Below are positions 22,692 to 34,716 of a stretch of DNA of 64,000 nt, piece by piece; position 1 is the stretch's first letter, and the number at the start of each line of letters is the position of its first letter. A model generated the notes under the pieces. The model had not been told where the DNA came from, searched no databases, and saw only the letters and a program-made list of their open reading frames with translations. Made by a program: the position numbers and the translations under genes. This DNA comes from Calcarisporiella thermophila CBS 279.70 (Eukaryota; Calcarisporiellomycota), in the NCBI RefSeq assembly GCF_041956535.1, contig NW_027192196.1, forward strand, positions 737,823 through 801,822, in the 5' to 3' direction.

Positions 22692-23082
22692 AGCATTCAA
22701 TCTTATGGGAATGGGAAAACTAAAAACAAATATAATAAAATGATGAAGATAGAGGTTTGTGAAATTTTAGAGTTATGAAATAAATTGGGGTAGTAACCCC
22801 ACGTGAAGAATACCGAGGTATCAACACATTTTTACCTGGAGTTACATATAAAAAGAATGTTCTAACTCAAAAATAAAGCACTAGCCTTGCAGACAGCTCT
22901 GTATGCTCTTATAGACACCAGGTGGTGCTCAAAAGAATCTCTCTCTATAGAAAGGTAAACGTATATACGAGTTTATATCATGAATAAAATGAATTTCAGA
23001 AACTGAAATCAATTTTCGTATATCGAAGTAAATCGAGATTAGAAAAAATTAAGTACTCATCGTAATTTTTTTACTCCTACAC
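22692..23082. other. divergent intergenic region, 391 bp
   Basis: Promoters of STT4 (minus) and the gene at 23083 (plus) must lie here. No coding sequence or strong motif is seen. Confidence 0.45.
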
Positions 23083-24170
23083 ATGAGCAAACTCGTAAAA
23101 ACACCACCTTTAGTTGACATCAATTTGTCTATGGTTTCCATTCATGAGGGTATACTCATCTTTGCTTATATTATACTTCGAGGATAACTTATTAAATAGA
23201 TTTAAATCTTACGAATAGTTACCATACATCTTAAAGAACCACTAGCACCTCGACTAGGTTCTAAACGCAAGCGCCTTGGGCTACAAATTCTGAATGGGAT
23301 GGGAAGGATTGAAATCTTAATTGCAAAACTAAATGAAAGCCCTGAACAAGTGATTTCTATTTTGCCTGCATTCTGCATAATAATGATATTAATTATTTGA
23401 TTTCCTCTTAATCGATTTAGGAAAGAAGAGTAATAGAAAAGGAAATAGAGCGACTGGTGCATGATATTCAAATATCATTACAGCAGCTAGAAGATCATGG
23501 CAAGCCATTGGAGGTAATTTTATTGTAGCTGTGTTTACGACTAGAGATAATGTTAACAGCATTATGATTTCTAGTGGTATATCTCGGATTTAGGATTATC
23601 CAAAATTTTTCCCAGAACGGCCGAGCTATTCGGCTACGGAAAGGGAATGCATGGGAATAAAGATGCCCAAGGTATATATTGGTGTTTCTATCTATTGACA
23701 TTATGTTTTTTGTCGAAAATTGCATTAATATATTCAATATCTGTTAGCACATTTCCAACAAATGAATATTCTCAATCAATTGGTTACAATTTCATTGCGT
23801 TTACAAGCAGACCTTAAGCTTATCAATCATAAGTACATTGCACATCAGTTGGCCATCTTATACGTAAGTCGAGATAATTTACATGGATATTGTTAAGAGT
23901 TTAATTTAACAAGACACATTTTAGCAATGCATTAACCAAGTCGGAGGAAGCTTTACAAAGTACAAGTCACGTATAGAGGCTAACTTCGATACGGTAAAAG
24001 CGACGCTGAACGCGACTGAACATCCGCAATTGGACATAAAATACCAAGAGTGGCTTGAACAGTTGACAAGTGATATTGTTGCAGATGCACTTTACAGTGG
24101 GCGATTACCATCACAATCGCAGCCTCTTGTTGAATTTTTGTATCGCTTGCAATCTGATGCGACATGTTAA
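23083..24170 (+). CDS. uncharacterised all-helical protein, 249 aa
   Basis: Six exons: 23083-23149, 23219-23349, 23421-23513, 23575-23671, 23748-23863 and 23925-24170; every phase closes and the reading is open from ATG to TAA. The product starts MSKLVKTPPLVDINLSM, continues with KEPLAPRLGSKRKRLGLQIL, a helical stretch RRVIEKEIERLVHDIQ, FPRTAELFGYGKGMHGN, and two long C-terminal helices with VGGSFTKYKSRIEANFDTV. It is rich in Leu/Ile/Gln/Glu with no signal peptide or membrane segment. The layout is distantly like the fungal DUF2408/UPF0662 proteins, but I could not confirm this. None of the exons would pass a normal ORF length filter. Confidence 0.7.
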
Positions 24171-24343
24171 TTTAATAAAACGTTATATATCATATTAGAT
24201 TTATTTTGATTTTTCGTAAGGCATATTAGTGGATGATTGTAGATGATTATGAACGAAATGTAATGATAGCATATGGTGAAATTTACATATATCACATATG
24301 AAACTGGGTGCCAAATTAAATATTCAAGCTACAGATGTGTTTC

Positions 24344-24850
24344 TCACAAAAACAATAACCAAACTACAACAAATATCTTAGCACCATAAGCTGGATCTGC
24401 CCAATTTCCTGCGCTGTATACCTGGGTGACTGTTGGCTGAGAATTAGTTGCAATGAAGGAGCCTTGAGATGTAGGATTTGCTCCGATCGAATTTGGCGGC
24501 ATAGATGCTATCTGACTTGCTCCTCCAGTTAATGATTGCCCTGCAAACACAGGCCTCAGCTGAGCCCCTTGATCCTGATTCAATGAAGGATCCTTTGCTG
24601 GTACAACTTTCTTTTTATCCTGTTTGCCGTTCGGTATTGGCTGGATATTCCCTCCTGGTATAGTGCCTGCATTGGAGATAACTACATCAGGATTAAGAGG
24701 CGTACCAGCAGAAACACCTGGAGTTTTGACATGCTGCTCCTTTCGTTTTTTCTCTTTGTGCTCTGCCTTTTTTTCTGGATGCTGCTGAAGATGGGCACTT
24801 GTTGTGAGGGCAATAATTAAGAAAAATAAAAGAAAGAGCCGGGATTTCAT
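24344..24850 (-). CDS. small secreted, low-complexity protein (possible GPI anchor)
   Basis: 168 aa from the ATG at 24850. MKSRLFLLFFLIIALTTSAH is a textbook signal peptide, which is why I prefer this start to an upstream in-frame ATG at 24898. The mature chain is polar: a Lys/Glu/His block (EKKAEHKEKKRKEQH), then a Pro/Gly/Asn/Gln/Ser-rich region with no cysteine, and a C-terminal hydrophobic stretch (KIFVVVWLLFL) after GNWADPAYGA, which could be a short GPI-attachment signal. It is probably a wall or cell-surface protein. I recognise no family. It is convergent with the gene at 23083 (173 bp between stops). Confidence 0.55.
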   Translation of the reverse strand: MKSRLFLLFFLIIALTTSAHLQQHPEKKAEHKEKKRKEQHVKTPGVSAGTPLNPDVVISNAGTIPGGNIQPIPNGKQDKKKVVPAKDPSLNQDQGAQLRPVFAGQSLTGGASQIASMPPNSIGANPTSQGSFIATNSQPTVTQVYSAGNWADPAYGAKIFVVVWLLFL

Positions 24851-25171
24851 TGATTTATTATTTCGTGTAAGCAAATGCTGAAAACGTGGAAATGACAAGG
24901 AGATGATGTTAAATTGCGGAGCATACTAAATACTGGAAAAATGGTATACGAAAGGAAAAAAGGGAAATGCGAAAAGACTTATGGTCATATTAGTTCCCGT
25001 TTTTGTTCTGATCTATCGTTTATGCAAATATAAATTAAACGCGTCAAATCAAATGCCGTGTTAATAAATAACAATATATTCGCATTTCAATGGATTTTAC
25101 AAGCCCAATAACAATAAATAGATCAGGGGGAGAAAAAAGGGATATCTATGTGTATAAAAAGAATGGCGAAT
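24851..25171. other. spacer between two minus-strand genes
   Basis: About 320 bp, AT-rich: promoter of the secreted-protein gene and 3' region of the chitin synthase. No coding sequence is recognised. Confidence 0.4.
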
Positions 25172-28100
25172 TTAAAAACTCGAATTATGTTGTGGCTCGT
25201 ATTTATGTGGGTAGGTTTGTTGATGATGTTGATAAGATGGCGTCTCTTGATGATAATAAAACTGTTGTTGTTGTGGGAGAGGTGGGACTGGTGGTGCATA
25301 TCCCATTCCTGAATTGTGGTAGTCATATGGCTGCTGAAGAGGACCCAAGTCATCGCTAATATCCGAATACTCATCGCTGTAGCCGCCAGCCTGCAGAAGT
25401 TGACTTGACATGTCATTTTGTACTCCCAGTGCTTGGTGGCTAAGATATGTATTTCCGGAAGCCATAGTAGCGCGCTGACGGTCTTTTCGTTTTGCTTTGC
25501 GCATGCGCTGTCGCTCCCAATCGTCCCAGCGCTTCATCGGAACTTTGGATGCATCAAATAGGCCTTCCTTCTTGCCATGATCATCACCTTTAGTCTCTCC
25601 AGTGACTTTTCGTGTCTCACCCCAAGAAAAGTCGTCGAAGTGCCAGTAGGCATAGACAGGCAAAATCAAATTCCAAACGGGAAGCGCAAACAGATAAACA
25701 AACATCCACATCACGTACACGAGCTTGCGCGATGTGATAAGAATGAGGATCGCAGGAGAAAAGAGCACAATCACAAGGAGTATCACTGGGATAGATGCGG
25801 TAAAGGAAGTAATGGGAGTTTTGGCGATATTAGCAATTAATACAACGGTAAGGCCTAGCGCAACAGGCAACGAGACCGTTCCGATAAGATCGAGAAACAC
25901 GACAAATTGCATAGAGAAACAGAAAGTTCCACATAGATTGCGAACGAGTACCAACTCAAGTAAATTGTGGATAGTGGAGTTAATCCACCGTCTACGTTGA
26001 GACAGCAGCACGCGAAACTCATCTGGAACTACAGTCTTGCAAATTGCTTGTGGCATAAACATCATTTTACGATGGGGGAAATTACGCAGCATAAGAGTGG
26101 AAAGAAATCTGTCTTCACCGAGCAGAAGCAAGTTTTTCTGGTGGAGGGTGTCTACAACATTCTGGGAATACTCTTGTACGATTTCAGGCTTTGTAATGAT
26201 TGGAACCCAATCATCGTCGCCTTTGCGCGCTTTCAACCTAATCAAGTTATGTACTTTAGCTTTATATTTCAAAGCAATAACAAGTCATATAGGATACTCT
26301 ACCTGTACATACAAAAGCAACCAGGTAAACATGTAACACCACCAAAAATAGACTCGAACGCTTTTCCAAGGCTTTCAAATAAAGTTGACTTATTACTATA
26401 GGTAACGTTTGTTGATAAAGAAGAATACTCACTGATGAGATATGTAATACTCGTACACTTGTATAGCCGTCACCCATGAGTCTCGCTTGTTAGCAATCTT
26501 CGTTTCCCCACACAGACCCATAATCAAATTATCATTAATCATACAATTCACAAGTAAGCGAAGTGAATCAGGGTAAACTTTAGTATCAGCATCCACCTAA
26601 ATAAGATAAAAAGCATTAGAATTCCAGAATTTAGTGTTATGCAGAAATACCTACCATCAATACAATTTCGAAGAAATCAGGTGTAACTCCCATTAAGTGT
26701 TGAATTTTCCGAAAGAGGTCATAATCAAGAGCAGTCATGCGGTCATTATAGGTAACGCGGGAGAAAAAATTCATTAAAATTAGCTGCGAATCACGCTTTC
26801 CACGGTTCCCTGGTTTGCCTTTGCCCTGCTCCTCCGGCGTGCCCCACTTGACAATCAAAATCATTGGAACTCGATGGTCTTTGCATTCTGGAAATATATA
26901 ATATAAAGATATAAATATGAAATCAAATTTGGATATAATATTAAATAACTAACTAAAATGGCCTGCATAAACTTTAGCCATATTATGTTGCTTTGAGCCC
27001 TGTGCGATTGCAATGTAGCTCTGAGGCTTGGGATCTTGGAATGCGGGGTCGATTTCCATCATGTCAATACAAATATCAGGAGTTGACTTGTCATTGCCAT
27101 GCCCAGTAATTTGTCCATCTAATAAAGAGATCATCAGTATAAATATTTTAGATCAAAAATAAGTTCAACTCTTACCGGCAATTATAAATAATAACTTGCG
27201 ATCATCAGGGTATATCGTCGAAGCCAGCGATTCTACAGTATTTCTAATAGAGGACTCTCCTTCCGAATAACAGGTCACCAGCATTACTGTGAAAAGGTCA
27301 TTGCCAACATCCGTCCAAGTTATTCCACTCATTCCACTGAGTGACTTTGAGGAATCATTACGCTTAGCCCACGGAGCATTTGCCATTTCCATTGCGCCGT
27401 TATGTATCTGGCGGACCGTGGGAGGAGGTTTAGAGAGCCTCCAAGAGATAAACCATGAGAAGACGAGTGCCATAGCAAAACGAGCAAACAAAATCCCCAG
27501 CACAATAGTGAGCGATACGTAAAGCACAACCGAGGCAACAAAACAGCTTGGTTTCGCTTTATCTATGTGGCCAGCGTAATATTTATCGACAAGGCATTGT
27601 ACTGCATCCTTTAGCTCTGGTTGACGAAAGAAATGCCTAGTTGCGTCCTTGCCACCCACAGGGCGATTAGAATTTAACACCTTACGAATTACAGCATCAA
27701 CCAAATCTCCTGGAATTGGGTTTGGGTTTGCATTGATATATGGATCTAAGTTGAGCACATTGCCATCAACAATGAAATAGTTATGTAGACCATCATAACC
27801 CATTTGGACCCAGTCGTATCCGACTTGTTTGGATTCGTTCCTTAAGCCATATTTCGCTAAATTAGCCTCAGTGAAGGGTTCAAGAGGACATCCATTGTTG
27901 CCATTGTCGGTCTGGCAAGGGTTGAAAGTTACAGCCCTATATCGTAGAATATTTTGGCGCTGACAGGATAAAATGTTAGTTCCATGCTGAAAATAGTTGG
28001 TTGCGTCAGTCCCAGAGATAGAGGCAAGGTTAAATAATTCTCTGGACTTTTCGGTCGGGGCCTTAAAATTCTCTATATTAAAATGCCAGCCCTGTATGCC

Positions 28101-28535
28101 GACGCCTATATATTGAAGAGTCGTACTTAGCATGCTTTAGAGGATGACCAAATGCAAAAATGAATCACCTTTATGAGCTGTATCATTATAAGGAATATAA
28201 ATATTGGATATTTCTTGCGGCGGACACAATAGAGTCTGAAATCCGATAGTAAAAAAAGCAACAACTGCTCCAACCAGCATAATAAGAAAGCAGAGTGCAA
28301 TTTTTTCTCGCCAAGCCTGTTGCATACTCTCATCGGATTTGCCTAACTTAGTGAGCAAAAACCCAGGTGCCCAAAATGTGACGATTCGAGAGAAAAGAAC
28401 CCAGGGATCGAATGGTTCACGATCTTTGTGTCCCGTGAGGAGAGGGGTAGGATTCTGGTATCGCTCCGGGCGGATAAGAGTCTTACCCCTCGCAAGCTGA
28501 GTCGCTCCTCGAGTGAGCTGTCTATTTGGTGGCAT
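25172..28535 (-). CDS. class IV chitin synthase (Chs3-like)
   Basis: Seven exons: 28535-28169, 28105-27176, 27118-26954, 26887-26655, 26596-26433, 26371-26303 and 26237-25172, exactly 997 codons plus stop. It polymerises GlcNAc from UDP-GlcNAc into chitin at the plasma membrane. N-terminal [11 protein letters not shown] and [12 protein letters not shown] plus two membrane helices are typical of class IV, with no myosin head. The GT2 core shows [24 protein letters not shown]-like [47 protein letters not shown], and the product-binding QRRRW, then a cluster of C-terminal helices. The cytoplasmic tail is unusually rich in Tyr/Gln/His ([16 protein letters not shown]). The 63-nt first intron was chosen because it alone keeps frame into [10 protein letters not shown]. 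Confidence 0.95.
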
Positions 28536-29010
28536 CTTTTAGAATTTCGAATTGTTTACGATAAATAATAAATACGGAGAATATGCAAAAATGTAAATCG
28601 GAAAGATAGGATACACTAAGAAATCAAAGTAACGGAAGGATATAATAAATAATAAAGAAAATGAGAGGAGGAAAGACACAAAACTTCCGCGATACAAAGA
28701 TGAGGGAGGTGGAGAGAGTAGGAGTGTGAGGTATAGTAGTTATCAATACTTCCCCATCTGACTGGTCCCAAACTATGAATATAACTATCCTATCTCTCAG
28801 ATGTCTAGAGATGATGAAATTGTGGAAACGGATGAGATGAGAAGTGCCAAACAATCTAAATCGAAAATATAGTTACCCGAATCTTCAATCAACCAACCAC
28901 TCAGCTTGAATCGTTGCAAGCCATGTCAGTGGCACAGCTATTTTGAACGAAAGATTGTTGGTAAGACTTATGGCTCTCTGTGAAATTGGAGGTTAGGTGG
29001 CAACTTTAGA
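28536..29010. other. divergent intergenic region, 475 bp
   Basis: Promoter space for the chitin synthase (minus) and the EDEM-type gene (plus). It has purine-rich GGAGG-type runs at about 28660-28720, but no coding exon. Confidence 0.45.
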
Positions 29011-32000
29011 ATGAAAGGAAAATGGCATTTAATAGTGGCCATCGCTGGGTATATTTGCATATTAGCAAATATAGTAGAAAGCTTTTCCACGGAAAGGAGG
29101 TTAGCTTTAAGGTAATTTGATCGTCTACTTTTGGTTTTATCATATATTAACGATATCTTATCTGTTATTCTCTAATCGAACAGAGATGCGGCAAAGGTTG
29201 GGAAATTAATATTTGGCACAATTTAGCACCTCTTCTTTTTAATTACATTTCCATTTTTACTTGCAGGAGATGTTTTTTCACGGTTACAATAATTATCTCG
29301 ATCATGCATTCCCACAGGATGAAGTAAATGACTCCTTTTGCTCTCCTTAGACATCGTTAGCAATTCTTAACACTTCTTTTTAGCTTAATCCAATTTTATG
29401 CTCGGGAAGGGGTCACGATAGAAGCGATCCGTGAGTTATATATATCAGCATACATATATATTCAAATAGGTCAATTAATAAATTTTCGAATAGTACAAAT
29501 ATAAATGTGAATGATGTCTTGGGCGATTATTCTCTGACGCTAGTGGACTCTTTAGACACGCTTGCAGTATGTTTTATATAGATTTATATCTTATGCTATT
29601 GCTTTCACGCTTCCAATTTTACAATAGATCTTGGGAGAACAAGCGGAATTTGAAAATGCAGTTAAGATGGTGGTTAAAAACGTAAGATTTAATGTTGATA
29701 GTAAAGTTCAGGTATTTGAGGTGAATATTCGAGTCCTAGGTGGACTGGTAAGAGTTATGTCGATATTCATTCGCGCTTCAATTTGATAACTATAACTCTA
29801 CTCATACTAGCTATCCGCACATATCTTAGCATCAGATCCCTCCCTCGGACATGCCATCCCAAGCTACGGTGGTGAATTACTTGATTTAGCATATGATCTT
29901 GGAAAACGGCTATTGCCCGCTTTTAAGAAGTCGCCGACTGGCCTGCCTTATCCCCGAGTATATTTTTAAATACGATGGTTACTTCCATCCTATATTAACA
30001 ATAATTTGCTATTAGGTAAATTTACGACATGGCGTTCCGAGAACAGAAACTACAGAAACATGTACTGCAGGAGCAGGTAGTTTAATTCTCGAATTTGGTG
30101 TTTTGAGCAGACTTACAAAGGACCCTTCATTCGAAGTAAGAAGCTAGATGAACAACAATACTTTAACTTTGTTGTAAATAACACAAATCTTCTTTTCCCA
30201 TTGCAGTTAGCTGCTAAGCGAGCGTTATATGCCCTTTGGAATAGAAGATCCGATTTAGGACTACTAGGGAATGTTATTGATCTTCAAACAGGCCAGGTAA
30301 TTTAGAATTCTATTTTTTAATGTTTCATACCTTTCTGTCATAACATTGCACGTTCCTAGTGGATACATACTGCTTCTAGTACTGGAGCTGGAATCGACTC
30401 CTTTTACGAGTATCTGCTGAAAGCCTATATCCTATTCGGGGAGGATGATTATCTTGAAATTTTCTCCGAGGCCTATTCTTCTATTATCAGATATATTCGT
30501 GATGGAACAGGCCATGTTTACCGTAATGTGCACATGCACAACGCAGTGCTTATGTCAACATGGGTAGACAGTTTATCAGCTTTCTTCCCAGGATTACAGG
30601 TGATTTCACATTTATTCTCATTATCTCAATCAACGATTTAATTTTATTGGACAAGGTGTTGTATGGAGATTTGGATAGTGCAGTTAAATCCCATCTTCTT
30701 TATTACAACATTTGGCGCAAATATGGTGCGCTTCCAGAGCGATTTGATTTGCACACCCAACATATTAATATTGCGAGTTATCCTCTACGCCCTGAACTAG
30801 TTGAGAGTACCTATTTTCTTTATCAGGTAATCAATACACAACTTATACTTAAATTATTAGTTTTCTGATAACACTAAGTCATTGTATTTCCATTATATAA
30901 AATACGTTAGGCGACAAAAGATCCATTTTATCTCGAAGTTGGTGAAAGGATCCTACATGATCTTAACAATCGCACTCGTGTGAAATGCGGTTTCGCTACA
31001 ATTGGAAATGTAATTACTGGAGAGCTTGAGGACAGAATGGAAAGCTTTGTACTTAGCGAAACGTTCAAGTATTTATACTTATTGTTCGACACTGATAATC
31101 CTATTAATAAGATGGATTCGAATTACGTATTCACAACTGGTGAGTAATTGCTTGAAGATTTCTCCCAATCTCATACATTTATATTATATGCGAAATTACA
31201 TTTTATCATTTAGAGGGTCATGTTCTGCATCTTCCTCGTTCGTATCAAAATCCCAAACCTCCAATTGTTGAAACCTTCGCTGCTCGCCTTCGTAAGCTCA
31301 CTCGTCGTATTCCATCACCACTTCGTGAATGCCCTGCAGTAAACAAATCTATGTTTTCCACTATACCTGCGAGACCAGATGCAGAATTTGCTCGCGAAAC
31401 TGTAGGAGTTACGGAAGATCGACATTCCCATTGGCATAAGCTTGGAGGCTACTGTGAGGTAATTTGTCCAATTGATTCTATTACTTAAGAAGAGCTATGT
31501 GGGAGGGATTGATTGCTGAAAAATCTACGTGGAGCTATTTTTTAACGCGCATTGAATTTTTTACATAGATACCTAACACGATGCCGCCTACAATTCAGCT
31601 GGTGTTTGGTCAAGAGAATGAAAGCACCAAGGGATCGATTATTGAAGATGTGCGTGGTCTAATTGCTTCAACCTTGTCCGGACTACGTGTTGAACTTTCT
31701 CGTATACTGAAACCCAAGAACGGATACGAAATTACTCGTGTAGAAAACTATTGGTAACATTTAATTTAAGATTTATATCGAAATATATATTAATAAATAT
31801 CATATATAAGAAGGCTTGCACCAGGACAAGTATTGAGAGTTGGGCGCAAGGAATTGAAATCCTTCCTCTCAGAACAAGAGAATGAAGATGACAGCATACA
31901 AGAGCTAATTAAAAATACTCTGACTGGGAGGGGAGAGCGAGGGATTGCGCTGATAAGCCCAGTTGACTCGGCAGAAGTTTTTTTAGCCGCTGAAGCTCTC

Positions 32001-32516
32001 TATGGTCCTCCCGTTCCTCTCCTTCAGCAATCCGCAAACGAACGAGAAAAAGGGATAAGAGGTGAATTGATATTTCTCGGTCCATCTTCATATGGATGCG
32101 ATGAATATACGGCCCAGCAGGAAGCGCGCGTTCGCGGTAAAGTGGTGGTCATTCCACGAGGGTCATGTACTTTTGCTCGAAAAACTATATTCGCACAACG
32201 TGCTGGCGCTCTTGCTGTTATTTTTGCGAATATGGGAGACGAGCTCTTTACACCTGCAGGACCTGCACCAGATGACGCGGATGCAGTGTTGGTCGCGCAA
32301 TTTGGCGAAATCACCTTACCTAGTGTACTCGTCTCTGGTAGCGCTATCGTAAATCTGATATCACTTGCAACAGAAAAAGAGCCTTTTCTCGTGGAAATAT
32401 ATCGTGATGCTCAGCAGAGCATGAATTTCAAGGAGAGGCAGCGAAGATCTCAACAAAGAGAGATACAACTCACTGTTCATGGACTGCCTATATTGAACAT
32501 GGAAATGATAGACTAA
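29011..32516 (+). CDS. EDEM-type ER alpha-mannosidase-like protein (GH47) with PA domain
   Basis: About 14 exons, roughly 850 aa, with a hydrophobic N-terminal signal ([19 protein letters not shown]). EDEM/Mnl1 proteins trim mannose on misfolded glycoproteins to mark them for ER-associated degradation. GH47 landmarks in order: [59 protein letters not shown], the acidic [18 protein letters not shown], and TTEGH. A C-terminal protease-associated (PA) domain follows ([21 protein letters not shown] then GALAVIFAN), as in EDEM3. Exon 2 is a 13-nt microexon (29184-29196) supplying DAAK between LR and EMFF. The C-terminus (NMEMID) lacks an H/KDEL retention signal. Confidence 0.93.
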
Positions 32517-33198
32517 TCTATATCCTTTGGATTTTCTTTTATGCGAGTGGGTTAAAAATATAAACTACGATTGATTTTTCTAATCTTTTGCCGCACTTGT
32601 TCAGAGCTTTTATCAAAACAAGGCTGAAGACCAAGCATGTTTAACTTCCACTTTTTTACCTTGCAATGAGAAAATGTCCCTGGAGTAACTTCTATATTTT
32701 TTATCCCACAATAATCTAAAACTATCCCTCAAGATAACAAGCGACTTCTAATCGACAAACAGGAAACGTACACTAATTTGAGGAACCACTTTTTAAGAGA
32801 AATATTGTAAATGACTATGTGAACTCTGAAGAAATATCGGATTAAGATCATGCGTGAGTATACGCGTTAACTTGAGTTTACTTAACCCAAATCTTACAGA
32901 TTTAAATTTCAATTACACGCAACTAAAATCCATTTACTCCTGGCTTTCAATTACGAAAGTGCGATGAATACTATCCATCAATTTCCTTCTCTTTTCCATG
33001 CCATTAATATCATCGGCATCCTTGATAGCTTTTAAGGCATTTGAAGGCTTTTATAATAGAACACTCTTGGGTATTATGCTAAGTACAATACTCAAATATC
33101 AGAACGAAAAAAAAAACTCAGAGAATCGACAATAAGTGATGAAAAAAGGGACATTTACAGGAAAATTTAATCAAATATAATCAAATATAAAAGGTTAA
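32517..33198. other. convergent intergenic region, 682 bp
   Basis: 3' regions of the EDEM-type gene and the glycosyltransferase-like gene. I see AT-rich sequence without a credible exon. Confidence 0.45.
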
Positions 33199-34716
33199 TC
33201 ACCACTGCTCCATCACGTTCTTAAGTAATCGCCCTTCTTCTGGGAGCATTGCCATTTCTAAGTGGAATCTTAATTCTCTTTCATGCACTATCTGTGCTGT
33301 GAAACTAGAAGCTTTAGCACACTCGGGAGGACCAGTTACGAAATAAGTGGATTGGCCAGCTGTAATTTTGTCGAGGATACCAAGCAGTCCAGGGTCAAAC
33401 TGTTCATCCACCTTTGCATCGTCTTCATCCTCAATCATCGGAGTCAGTGAATCGCGCACGTCGAGTACTCCTACGCCAGGTCCCAGCCCCGGATCTAGAG
33501 AGTTCGTCGTCTGATTCAAAATATCTCTATGCTTTTTTTCATAGAGAGTCATCCAAGTGACAATATCAACTTTTTCTTTCAGTAATCCAATCGCCTCGTG
33601 ATGCCCCTGCTCCATCTGATTACTATGCCAAGTCGAAGAATGCGCATAGCGACCCTCAAGTGGATAATCCGTTGCCAAATATACAGTTGATATATTAAGA
33701 CGCTGCTTGATCCCATTAAGGTGATTAGCAAGTTTCACTGCACATTCTGGCAATACCTCAGCTGGCATTGTTTCCATACGCCAATGGACAGCAATGAACG
33801 GTCTAAGGGATTCCGCCACACTCATAGCTTGGTCGTACCATAAACGATCATAAACCAGAGGAGGCCCCATAGAAGTCAAATTAAATAAAGGGAAGCGTAA
33901 GTCATATCGCACAAGAAGAACATCTGCCGTATCCCGACGGAACCAGCTCATCATATTGAAATTTCCCTTATCGTTCTCTAACTGTTTGATTACTTTCTCT
34001 CCAAAATTTTCCATTGCATCCTGGGTCATGGGCGCGGGAATTCGAAGCGGTAAATGGCGAGCGTAGTTAAGTGGTAGTGATCGTAAGCAGTATTTTCTAT
34101 GTAACTTATACGATGCCGGTAATTCTCCCGTCATCTCTCGTTCTCTCTCAATCATCACAAATTGAGCTGTTGGAGCTCGATGTCGTTCATGAAGCCAGTT
34201 TGAGAATGCTTGTTGTGTTAAGAAACTAAATTCATTGAGAGTTTCGTTGGTAAAATAATGTGAAAAAGGAAATTGCTGGCATGAACCAAGGCGGCCCTTG
34301 CTTGCGTTCGGTAGAACGACAGTACGATTAAGACTTTTAGCCAGCAGGGCTAGCTGGTGGAAATGTATCTGCGCTTTCGATTCTTGCTCACCAACCCATA
34401 CAGGAAAAAGAAACTTACAGGGCGATTTTCCACAGTACTTAGCATCGATCTCACGCTGATGACGAAGAGTAGCAATTAAACGCTGGCGGCTTAAAGTTTC
34501 TTGTGTGCTTTGATGGAAGTTTATAAGTGTGATATAGAAAAAAGCAGTTGCAGAAATAAGCGATATGAGGACAAGGAGGGAACGCATACGGGATGGGATT
34601 TGGCGAATAGATAATTCTGTCCGCGGAATAGATGGTTTCCGTCGATGGCCCGGTCGTGTGTATATTGGGAGGAGAGGCGTTTTTGACGAGGGAGATATTG
34701 GGCACTTCAGCTGCAT
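33199..34716 (-). CDS. type II Golgi glycosyltransferase, O-fucosyltransferase-like
   Basis: Intronless, 505 aa. It has a basic cytosolic N-terminus, one membrane anchor at about residues 46-66 (SLLVLISLISATAFFYITLI), then a lumenal domain. This is the type II layout of Golgi transferases. The domain has GKSPCKFLFPVWVGEQESKA, RTVVLPNASKGRLGSC, and FIAVHWRMETMPAE, in which HWRxE corresponds to the donor-binding H-x-R-xx-E of GDP-fucose O-fucosyltransferases (GT65/GT68-like). Near the end FVTGPPECAKASSFTAQIV could be the second GDP-fucose region. Several N-glycosylation sequons occur (NRT, NAS, NET, NLT, NIS). The absence of introns stands out against intron-rich neighbours. The acceptor is unknown; assignment to the fucosyltransferase superfamily is inference from the motif. 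Confidence 0.6.
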   Translation of the reverse strand: MQLKCPISPSSKTPLLPIYTRPGHRRKPSIPRTELSIRQIPSRMRSLLVLISLISATAFFYITLINFHQSTQETLSRQRLIATLRHQREIDAKYCGKSPCKFLFPVWVGEQESKAQIHFHQLALLAKSLNRTVVLPNASKGRLGSCQQFPFSHYFTNETLNEFSFLTQQAFSNWLHERHRAPTAQFVMIEREREMTGELPASYKLHRKYCLRSLPLNYARHLPLRIPAPMTQDAMENFGEKVIKQLENDKGNFNMMSWFRRDTADVLLVRYDLRFPLFNLTSMGPPLVYDRLWYDQAMSVAESLRPFIAVHWRMETMPAEVLPECAVKLANHLNGIKQRLNISTVYLATDYPLEGRYAHSSTWHSNQMEQGHHEAIGLLKEKVDIVTWMTLYEKKHRDILNQTTNSLDPGLGPGVGVLDVRDSLTPMIEDEDDAKVDEQFDPGLLGILDKITAGQSTYFVTGPPECAKASSFTAQIVHERELRFHLEMAMLPEEGRLLKNVMEQW

